Assembly: GCA_903914175.1 (NCBI GenBank)
Contig: CAIWNX010000056.1
Coordinates: forward strand, 1-49,171
Reading direction: 5' to 3'
Source: an uncultured beta proteobacterium
GTDB taxonomy: Bacteria > Pseudomonadota > Gammaproteobacteria > Burkholderiales > Burkholderiaceae_C
Length of the DNA: 49,171 bases
Shown here: one piece after another, positions 1-6,256 of the stretch
Layout: each line of letters begins with the position of its first letter
How positions within the stretch are numbered: position 1 is the first letter of the stretch
Notes under the pieces: generated by a model
What the model was told of the DNA's origin: nothing
The model's input: the letters and a program-made list of their open reading frames with translations, nothing else
The model's database searches: none
Made by a program: the position numbers and the translations under genes

Positions 1-128
1 GATGCCGTATCCATCAGAGGATCCACCTCGATCACTCGAAGTCTCTTCCTGAAAGACGGCTGTTCATGCTCCTGGCGTTCAACGCTCTCGTGTTTACCCC
101 GTGGGAGGGAGGCATCCATAGCATCTTG
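1..128. other. left-edge sequence without a recognisable gene
   Basis: No frame gives a protein I recognise. One plus-strand frame stays open from the edge to about position 134 and another to about 190, but the latter's end is just a read-through of the dispersed repeat that starts near 129. It may be the 3' flank or tail of a gene outside the window. I assign nothing here. Confidence 0.3.
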
Positions 129-184
129 ATCCGCAATCCATGCTTCGTGTGGCACTGGATCCCGGATCGAGTCCGGGATGACAA
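129..184. repeat. dispersed two-hairpin repeat, copy A (partial)
   Basis: This copy has the GATCCGCAAT half-arm, a linker containing GTGGCACTGGATC, and the hairpin CCCGGATCGAGTCCGGG followed by ATGACAA. The left hairpin is shortened compared with the copies at 6010, 9100 and 12134. It lies downstream of the minus-strand lipoprotein gene and may serve as its transcript end. Confidence 0.75.
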
Positions 185-213
185 TCCTTGAGTTGATAAC
201 TGTTTGGGCGGCG

Positions 214-753
214 TTACAACTGGCCTTCCGTCAGCGTATCGAGTTGGAAGCGTCCGCTCTTGTGCCAGAGCCAGGTGTCGGTGTAGGTGACGTGGCCCAG
301 GCGAACCGGGCGCGGGAAGGGCGCGGCCTGACGCACGGTGCGCTCAATTTCAGCCATCACTTCGGGTGCCTGCCGGGGCGCGCGCATCCAGTCCAGGCGG
401 GAGACATGGCCCTTTTCGTCCAAGTCAACCTGCAGAACGCCAACGGCATAAAGCAGGGGCGGCATCTTGCCGGCGTAGATGCGGTGCCCGTTCTGGCTGT
501 AGAGGTGGTGTGCCGCGTCGCGGCGATAGTCCTTGGCGGTGCTGGCGTTGGAGGCGGGTGTCATGGGTTCGAGCTTTGCAACCGGCGGGGTGGGCGGCGC
601 CAGTGGTGGTGGTGGCGGCGGGGCCGGGATGGCGGCCACGGGCGCTGGTGGTTTGGGCGGCACGCCACAGGCGGCCATGATGGCGCCCAGCACGACTACC
701 GTGGCAGCGCGGGTCAGGCGCCAGACATTCGTCAATTCAAGCTTAAGCTTCAT
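214..753 (-). CDS. proline-rich lipoprotein with TonB C-terminal-like domain
   Basis: This 179-residue protein has a basic N-terminus, a hydrophobic stretch and a lipobox-like MAAC ending at Cys29, so it is probably a lipoprotein. A linker of proline runs at about residues 30-65 suits spanning or extending into the periplasm. The C-terminal part (about 95-165) has the LQVDLDEKGHV pattern and the run of charged and proline residues seen in TonB C-terminal or TonB-like domains; that assignment is by pattern only. The start at 753 is chosen because the signal peptide begins there and GGAG lies just upstream; a longer frame to 1143 has no support. It is transcribed divergently from xdhC. Partner and role are unknown. 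Confidence 0.7.
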   Translation of the reverse strand: MKLKLELTNVWRLTRAATVVVLGAIMAACGVPPKPPAPVAAIPAPPPPPPLAPPTPPVAKLEPMTPASNASTAKDYRRDAAHHLYSQNGHRIYAGKMPPLLYAVGVLQVDLDEKGHVSRLDWMRAPRQAPEVMAEIERTVRQAAPFPRPVRLGHVTYTDTWLWHKSGRFQLDTLTEGQL

Positions 754-876
754 GTGGAGTCTCCGGATAGCGCGAGTGTATTGGATTGACGCGCTACAGT
801 GTCGGCAGTGGCACAGGAATCGACTGTGTCTGAAAAACAGTGACTTGTGGGTTCTATTTGGTAGCAAAAGGTAATG

Positions 877-1674
877 ATGAGGGCTGAGAGTTTGTTCAAT
901 CGATTGGTTTCGCAGAACGCCTGTCTGGTCACGGTGCAGGCAACGCGCGGTTCGGTGCCGCGCGAAGCGGGTGCCTGGATGGTGGTGTTTGACACCGACA
1001 CGCTGGGCAGTATTGGCGGGGGTCATCTTGAATTTCAGGCCATTGCGCAGGCGCGTCATCGGCTCGGCGGTGGCACTGGCGAGCCCATGCTGCGTTACCC
1101 CCTGGGGCCGGCGCTGGGCCAGTGCTGTGGTGGCGAGGTGCAACTGCGCTTCGAGTTGCTTGGCGCGACCGATGTTGATGCGCTACAGCTTCGCCTGGCC
1201 CAGCAGCGCACGCCGCTGGCCTTGTTTGGCGGTGGCCATGTCGGGCAGGCCCTGGTGCAGGTGCTTGCGTCGCTGCCCTTGCAGTTGCGTTGGATCGACA
1301 GTCGCGATCAGATCTTTCCGGCCGACCTGCCGCAGCATGTTGTAACGGAGCATTCGGACCCTGTACAGGCAGCCGTGCCGGAGCTGGCGCGGCAGAGCCG
1401 CGTGCTGATCATGAGTTTCAGCCACGCCGAGGATCTGGAAGTGGTGGCCGCCTGTCTGCTGCGCCAGCGTCAGCACGGTGATCTTCCCTATGTTGGGTTG
1501 ATTGGCAGCAAGACCAAGTGGGCGAGTTTCTCGCACCGTTTGCAGTCGCGTGGTTTTACTGCGCGCGAACTCTCCCATGTCACCTGTCCGATTGGCGTGG
1601 CAGGGATCTCGGGCAAGGCGCCCGAGGTGATCGCAGTGGCGGTTGCGGCACAGATATTGCAGACATTGCCGTAG
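877..1674 (+). CDS. xdhC: xanthine dehydrogenase accessory protein XdhC
   Basis: XdhC binds molybdenum cofactor, promotes its sulfuration and delivers it to xanthine dehydrogenase in the cytoplasm. Family marks visible are the N-terminal TVQATRGSVPRE block, GSIGGGHLE, the GQCCGG cysteine pair at about residues 86-91, a central GGGHVGQAL nucleotide-binding loop and the C-terminal GLIGSKTKW and PIGVAGISGKAPEVIA blocks. The length of about 265 residues is normal. Two ATG codons lie side by side at 874 and 877; AAAAGG just upstream is better spaced for the second. The structural genes xdhA and xdhB are not in the window. puuD begins 35 bases downstream on the same strand, which supports a purine catabolic unit. 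Confidence 0.92.
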   Translation: MRAESLFNRLVSQNACLVTVQATRGSVPREAGAWMVVFDTDTLGSIGGGHLEFQAIAQARHRLGGGTGEPMLRYPLGPALGQCCGGEVQLRFELLGATDVDALQLRLAQQRTPLALFGGGHVGQALVQVLASLPLQLRWIDSRDQIFPADLPQHVVTEHSDPVQAAVPELARQSRVLIMSFSHAEDLEVVAACLLRQRQHGDLPYVGLIGSKTKWASFSHRLQSRGFTARELSHVTCPIGVAGISGKAPEVIAVAVAAQILQTLP

Positions 1675-1709
1675 GCTTGAATTTTCACGCACGAATAAGG
1701 GGCAGACCA

Positions 1710-2903
1710 TTGGAAAGCTACTACCTCGATTGGGCTAATCTGCTGTTGCGCTGGACGCACGTCATCACGGCCATCGCCTGGATCGGCTCATCTTTTTATT
1801 TTGTTTTTCTCGACAGTAGCCTGACGCCACCGGTGGACGCTGATCTCAAGCAGCAGGGCGTTAGCGGCGAACTGTGGGCGGTGCACGGCGGCGGTTTCTA
1901 CCACCCGGTCAAGTTCAATGTCTCGCCGCGCGAGTTGCCCGCGCACCTGCACTGGTTTTACTGGGAGAGCTATTCCACATGGCTGACCGGCTTTGCCCTG
2001 TTCACGGTGAGCTATCTGTGGAGCGCCAGCACGTATCTGATCGACAAGTCCTTGATGGACTGGCCCCCGGCGACGGCGATTGCCGTGGCGCTGTCCTTTT
2101 TGGTGCTGTTCTGGTTGTTGTACGACCGGATCTGCCGCATCTTTGGCCAACGCCAGCATGGTGACGCCATCGTCGGTGCGCTGGTTTTTGTGCTGGTGTG
2201 CGTTGCGTCCTGGGCTGCCTGCCACTGGTTTGCCGGGCGCGCTGCTTTCCTGCTGGTGGGCGCCATGCTGGCCACCAGCATGAGCGCCAATGTGTTCTTC
2301 TGGATCATCCCGGGGCAGAGGAAGGTGGTGGCAGCACTCAAGGCCGGGCAGCCGGTGGATCCGATGCACGGCAAGCGTGGCAAGCAGCGCAGCGTGCACA
2401 ACACCTACTTCACGCTGCCGGTGCTGTTTGCCATGCTCAGCGGGCATTACAGCTTCACCTTCAGCCATCCGCAGAACTGGTTGGTTCTTATTCTGATGAT
2501 GTTTGCCGGTGCCGCGATCCGCCAGTTCTTTGTCATGCGCCACAGCTATCTGCTGGGACGCAGCGGCAATCCCTTGGGTTATGCGCTGTGGGGCATCGCG
2601 GCCTTGTTCGGTTTGATGGTCTGGCTGGCGCCCGCGCCGTCAAAGGCGGTGGCAGCGCGCCAGATCGGATACCAGGAACTGCAACCGGTGCTGCAGCGGC
2701 GCTGCTATTTGTGCCACGGTGAACAGGTTCAGATGAAAAACGTCCGTCTCGACTCCAGGCAGGGCGTCAAGGCCTACGCCCAATACATGTACCAGCAGGC
2801 GGTAGTCTTGAAGCTGATGCCGATGAACAACGCCACCGGCATCACCGAGGACGAACGGCTGCTGATCAAGCAGTGGTTCGAGGGCGGCGCGAAAACGGAC
2901 TGA
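1710..2903 (+). CDS. puuD: membrane urate hydroxylase PuuD with C-terminal cytochrome c
   Basis: PuuD-type proteins oxidise urate to 5-hydroxyisourate and pass electrons to the respiratory chain through a fused cytochrome c, instead of making peroxide as cofactor-free uricase does. The 397-residue protein opens with the family's LDWANLLLRWTHVITAIAWIG block, has about eight hydrophobic segments in the first 310 residues with conserved histidines, and ends in a cytochrome domain with CYLCH (Cys332, Cys335, His336) and a likely Met ligand in LKLMPMN. The start is a TTG at 1710: AAGGGG sits about eight bases upstream and the alignment to family N-termini fits. No ATG gives a sensible start. It lies directly behind xdhC, so xanthine-to-urate-to-hydroxyisourate is the likely pathway. 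Confidence 0.86.
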   Translation: MESYYLDWANLLLRWTHVITAIAWIGSSFYFVFLDSSLTPPVDADLKQQGVSGELWAVHGGGFYHPVKFNVSPRELPAHLHWFYWESYSTWLTGFALFTVSYLWSASTYLIDKSLMDWPPATAIAVALSFLVLFWLLYDRICRIFGQRQHGDAIVGALVFVLVCVASWAACHWFAGRAAFLLVGAMLATSMSANVFFWIIPGQRKVVAALKAGQPVDPMHGKRGKQRSVHNTYFTLPVLFAMLSGHYSFTFSHPQNWLVLILMMFAGAAIRQFFVMRHSYLLGRSGNPLGYALWGIAALFGLMVWLAPAPSKAVAARQIGYQELQPVLQRRCYLCHGEQVQMKNVRLDSRQGVKAYAQYMYQQAVVLKLMPMNNATGITEDERLLIKQWFEGGAKTD

Positions 2904-2909
2904 GCGCGT

Positions 2910-3878
2910 TCAATCCACCCGCGCGCCCGAGGCCTTCACCAGTTTCTCGTATTTGGCGCGCTCATTGGCCATGAGCTTGCCAAATTCTTCGCCCGTGCTG
3001 GGCACGGGTTCGGCCAGCAGGATGGCAAAGCGGGTTTTGGTCTCAGGCGCATTGAGTGCTGCGACGAAGGCTTGATTGAGCCGGTTCAGAACGTCTTTTG
3101 GCGTGGCCGCTGGCGCCACCAGACCCCACCAGGTATCGATGGCAAAACCCTTCAATGTGTCGGCAACCGGCGGTATATCGGGCAGGGCGCTGGAGCGTGT
3201 CAGCGTGGTCACGGCCAGCGCGCGCAGTTTACCGGAGCGGATATTGGGCGCGGCGGTGGCCAGGTTGTCGAAGTTGAAATCGACCTGTGCACCCAGTAGT
3301 GCGAGTTGGGCCGGGTTGCCGCCGTTGTAGGGGATGTGCACGGCAAAGATGCCGGCGTCGCGCTTGAACATCTCGCCCGCCAGATGGCCGGCACTGCCGT
3401 TGCCGCCGCTGCCATAGTTGAGCTTGGCCGGATTGGCCTTGGCGTAGGCGATCAGGTCCTGCAGGGTGTGGATGTTCAGGCGCTGCGCCACTTCGGCGTT
3501 CATCACCAGCACGTTGGGCACGCGCACCATTTGCGTGATGGGGGCGAAATCAGTCGCCGCGTTGTAGGGCATCTTGCTGTAAAGCCAGGGGTTCACTGCG
3601 TGCGTCGCGGTGGCGGCGATGCCGATGGTCAGGCCATCGGGTGCGGCCTTGGCGACGGCGTCGGCGCCGATGTTGCCGCCGGCACCGGGTTTGTTCTCGA
3701 TGATGACGGTGCCCAGGGTGTCACGCACGCGCTCGGCCAGTGCGCGCGCCGTGACGTCGAGCGGGCCACCGGCAGCATAGGGAACGATCAGACGGATCGG
3801 CTTGGTCTGAGCTTGCGCCATCGGTGTTGTGACGGCGCCCAGCAGGGCCAGGGCGGTCAGGAGAATTTTGTAACGCAT
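2910..3878 (-). CDS. Bug/TctC-family periplasmic solute-binding protein
   Basis: This 322-residue protein belongs to the Bug family of tripartite tricarboxylate transporter receptors, which bind carboxylates or related organic acids in the periplasm. It has a signal peptide ending near AQAQ (about residue 24), followed by the family's KPIRLIVPYAAGGPLDVTAR opening, the ENKPGAGGNIGADAVAKAAPDG block and YGSGGNGSAGHLAGEMFK. No TctA/TctB membrane genes are nearby, as is usual for the large orphan Bug sets of Burkholderiales. It follows the ferredoxin-reductase gene by nine bases on the same strand and is probably co-transcribed. The ligand cannot be read from the sequence. Confidence 0.9.
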   Translation of the reverse strand: MRYKILLTALALLGAVTTPMAQAQTKPIRLIVPYAAGGPLDVTARALAERVRDTLGTVIIENKPGAGGNIGADAVAKAAPDGLTIGIAATATHAVNPWLYSKMPYNAATDFAPITQMVRVPNVLVMNAEVAQRLNIHTLQDLIAYAKANPAKLNYGSGGNGSAGHLAGEMFKRDAGIFAVHIPYNGGNPAQLALLGAQVDFNFDNLATAAPNIRSGKLRALAVTTLTRSSALPDIPPVADTLKGFAIDTWWGLVAPAATPKDVLNRLNQAFVAALNAPETKTRFAILLAEPVPSTGEEFGKLMANERAKYEKLVKASGARVD

Positions 3879-3887
3879 GGGGTTCTT

Positions 3888-4970
3888 TCAGGAAGGGTTT
3901 GTCGGATTTGCCGTGTCGCGTGTCTTGTCGGCTTCGCTGGTAAAGGCGTCGGAATAGAACTCTCCCTCGGGCAAGCCGGCTTCTGCAAAATCGGCGCGGG
4001 CGGCCTCCACCATGAGGGGTGTGCCGCAGGCATAGACCTGGTAGGCCGAGAGATCGGGCAGATCCTGCAGCACGGCGCGGTGCACGAAACCATCGCGTCC
4101 GTGCCAGTCGTCTGTGGCCTGCGCGTCCGACACCACCGGCACATAGCGCAGTTGCGGCATTTCGGACAGTTTGGTTTTGACCCAGGCGTCGAGGTACAGG
4201 TCCGCCGGGCGCCGACCGCCCCAGTAGAGCCGGACCGCGCGCGTGCTGCCCTTGAGCTGCAACTGTTCGATGATCGCCTTGATCGGTGCAAATCCGGTGC
4301 CGGCAGCCAGCAGCACGATCGGCTTGTCGCTGTCTTCACGCAGGGAAAAACTGCCGTAAGGGCCTTCGATGCGCAGGATGTCTTTTTCCTTCATCGTGCC
4401 AAAGACCTGGTCGGTGAACTGGCCACCCGGCATGTGCCGGATGTGCAGTTCGATTCCGCCGCAGCTTGCCAGCGTATGCGGCGCATTGGCCATCGAATAG
4501 CTGCGCCGCAGCCCACCTGGCAGCAGGAATTCGACGTACTGGCCGGCGTGGTAGGCGAAGCTTTCGGTGGCCGGCAGTTGCAGCCGCAGCAGCATGACGT
4601 CGGGCGAGAGTTTTTCCAGGAAGCTGACGCGGGTCGGCATCTTCTTGATCGGGATGGCGCCGACTTCGGTCACCTGGCGCGACTCCAGCACCAGGTCGCT
4701 CATCGCGACGCCGCAACACGTCAGGATCAAGCCCCTGGCCTCTTCGTCCGCGCTCAAGGCCTTGTCCTGGTGGGCGCTGTGCACGACGCCGCCTTCGAGC
4801 TTTTTGCACTTGCAGGAGCCACAGGCGCCATCCTTGCAGCCATAGGGCATGCCGATGCCCTGGCGGATGGCCGCTGCCAGAATGGTTTCGCCAGCATCAC
4901 TCGTGAAGGTGCGACCGCTGGGTTGAACCGTGATCTGGAACGCAGAGGTCCCGGTTATGCTGCTCGTCAT
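3888..4970 (-). CDS. 2Fe-2S ferredoxin/flavin oxidoreductase (E3/AscD-like)
   Basis: This 360-residue cytoplasmic electron-transfer protein has an N-terminal plant-type 2Fe-2S domain with ligands Cys45, Cys50, Cys53 and Cys85 or Cys86 (GCKDGACGSCKC, then LTCC). A ferredoxin-NADP reductase module follows, with the FAD-binding RSYSMAN and the NAD(P)-binding LAAGTGFAPIKAI. Proteins of this layout are commonly annotated as CDP-6-deoxy-delta-3,4-glucoseen reductase, but they also serve as reductases for oxygenases. No CDP-sugar or oxygenase partner is adjacent, so the substrate is open. The neighbouring Bug gene is probably in the same transcript. Confidence 0.88.
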   Translation of the reverse strand: MTSSITGTSAFQITVQPSGRTFTSDAGETILAAAIRQGIGMPYGCKDGACGSCKCKKLEGGVVHSAHQDKALSADEEARGLILTCCGVAMSDLVLESRQVTEVGAIPIKKMPTRVSFLEKLSPDVMLLRLQLPATESFAYHAGQYVEFLLPGGLRRSYSMANAPHTLASCGGIELHIRHMPGGQFTDQVFGTMKEKDILRIEGPYGSFSLREDSDKPIVLLAAGTGFAPIKAIIEQLQLKGSTRAVRLYWGGRRPADLYLDAWVKTKLSEMPQLRYVPVVSDAQATDDWHGRDGFVHRAVLQDLPDLSAYQVYACGTPLMVEAARADFAEAGLPEGEFYSDAFTSEADKTRDTANPTNPS

Positions 4971-5045
4971 CTTTTATGTATCCTTGGGGTAGCTGGAAAT
5001 TCCAACCTTTGCGCGACACTGCGCAGCACTTGAAAAACACCGATT

Positions 5046-6008
5046 TTGCCTTCAAACCAAAGCCCGCATGCCAGTTTGTACGCGACACGCCCTGGCGCGC
5101 TGCCGAGCCGTTTTCGCCGCACGCGTGTGCTGATTGTCGGTTGCGGCGATGTCGGCTTGCGCGTGGCGCAGGCCTTGCCACCGCGGGTGCGCGTCATCGC
5201 ACTGACATCGAGCGCCGAACGCAAGGCGCAATTGCGCGCGCGGGGCATCACGCCGCTGACAGGCGATCTGGACCAGCCCGATACGCTGCGTCGCCTCGCC
5301 GGGCTCGGTCAGCGCGTCATCCACCTGGCGCCGCCGCCCGGCCAGGGCTGGGGCGATCCGCGCACGCTGGCCCTGACGCGTGCCCTGCGCCGGCGCAGCA
5401 AGCCGGTGGCGGTGGTCTATGGCTCGACCAGTGGCGTTTATGGCGACTGCCAGGGTGCGTTGGTCGATGAAACGCGCGCCCCTGGTGCCGATTCGCCACG
5501 GGCGCAACGTCGGCTGGCCGCCGAAAATGCCATGCGTTTCCTGGGGCGATCGGCCAATCTGCGCGCCAGCATTCTGCGCATCCCCGGCATCTACGCCGTG
5601 GACCGCGTCGACGGCACGCCGCGTGCGCGGCTGCAAAAAGGCACGCCGGTGCTGCAGGCGGCTGATGACGTCTATACCAACCACATCCAGGCCGATGACC
5701 TGGCGCGCGCCTGCCTGGCGGCGCTGTGGCGCGGCAAGCCGCAGCGCATCTACAACGTCAATGACGACACTTGCCTCAAGATGGGCGATTATTTTGACTT
5801 GGCAGCCGACCTGTACGGCCTTGCGCGCCCGCCGCGCGTGCCCCGCGACACAGCCAAGGACAAGCTGCCGCTGTTGCTGCTGAGCTTTATGAGCGAGTCG
5901 CGCCGCATGGACAACACGCGCCTGACACAGGAACTGCGCCTGCGCCTGCGTTATCCGACCGTCAGAGAGGGCTTGGTGGCTATTGACCTGTCATTGCGGG
6001 ACCTTTGA
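5046..6008 (+). CDS. YeeZ-like SDR-fold NAD(P)-binding protein
   Basis: This extended short-chain dehydrogenase of about 320 residues has a Rossmann motif (VLIVGCGDVGLRVA) about 27 residues in and a GSTSGVYGDCQG strand/active-site region, and resembles YeeZ-type NAD(P)-dependent oxidoreductases. The catalytic Tyr-x3-Lys of classical SDRs is not obvious, as in other YeeZ-like proteins. There is no ATG near the 5' end: TTG at 5046 and 5076 and a GTG just before the Rossmann loop are the options, so the start is uncertain and the first 25 basic residues may not be translated. It is divergent from the 2Fe-2S reductase. The physiological substrate is unknown. Confidence 0.75.
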   Translation: MPSNQSPHASLYATRPGALPSRFRRTRVLIVGCGDVGLRVAQALPPRVRVIALTSSAERKAQLRARGITPLTGDLDQPDTLRRLAGLGQRVIHLAPPPGQGWGDPRTLALTRALRRRSKPVAVVYGSTSGVYGDCQGALVDETRAPGADSPRAQRRLAAENAMRFLGRSANLRASILRIPGIYAVDRVDGTPRARLQKGTPVLQAADDVYTNHIQADDLARACLAALWRGKPQRIYNVNDDTCLKMGDYFDLAADLYGLARPPRVPRDTAKDKLPLLLLSFMSESRRMDNTRLTQELRLRLRYPTVREGLVAIDLSLRDL

Positions 6009-6009
6009 C

Positions 6010-6083
6010 TTGTCATTGCGGACCAGATCCGCAATCCGTGCTGCGCGTGGCACTGGATCCCGGGTCAAGCCCGGGATGACAAC
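6010..6083. repeat. dispersed two-hairpin repeat, copy B
   Basis: A full copy: TTGTCATTGCGGACCAGATCC opens the first hairpin arm, a GTGGCACTGGATC linker follows, and the second hairpin CCCGGGTCAAGCCCGGG ends in ATGACAA. The outer ends form an inverted repeat (TTGTCAT and ATGACAA). It lies just after the stop codon of the YeeZ-like gene, and its right end has been amplified into a tandem array. Confidence 0.85.
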
Positions 6084-6143
6084 CATGTTGCCGGGATGAC
6101 AACCATGTTGCCGGGATGACAACCATGTTGCCGGGATGACAAC
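6071..6143. repeat. 20-bp tandem repeat, 3.6 copies
   Basis: The unit CCGGGATGACAACCATGTTG occurs at 6071-6090, 6091-6110 and 6111-6130 without change, followed by a partial unit of 13 bases. The first 12 bases of each unit are the right end of the dispersed repeat, so the array arose by local amplification of that end. It lies 114 bases upstream of the ppdK start. Confidence 0.95.
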
Positions 6144-6256
6144 TTTGGTCGCCTGGCGACGGGTTAGGTCAAAGGTCGCTCACATAGCTTTTGGGTTCAG
6201 GCAAAACCCGCTTAAACTAAAACTTGGATTCACAACGCATCAACAGGGGAAAGACC

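Noticed and set aside
178-789. Plus-strand frame at the left edge as a gene
   Set aside because: It begins in a dispersed repeat and is glycine/tryptophan-rich because it mirrors the proline-rich linker of the minus-strand lipoprotein.
3306-5033. 575-codon plus-strand open frame opposite the Bug and 2Fe-2S reductase genes
   Set aside because: No recognisable domain, rich in His/Gly/Val as expected for a mirror frame; the minus-strand genes are clear.
6071-6143. Possible CRISPR array
   Set aside because: The units are contiguous 20-mers with no spacers and derive from a dispersed repeat end; no cas genes are in the window.
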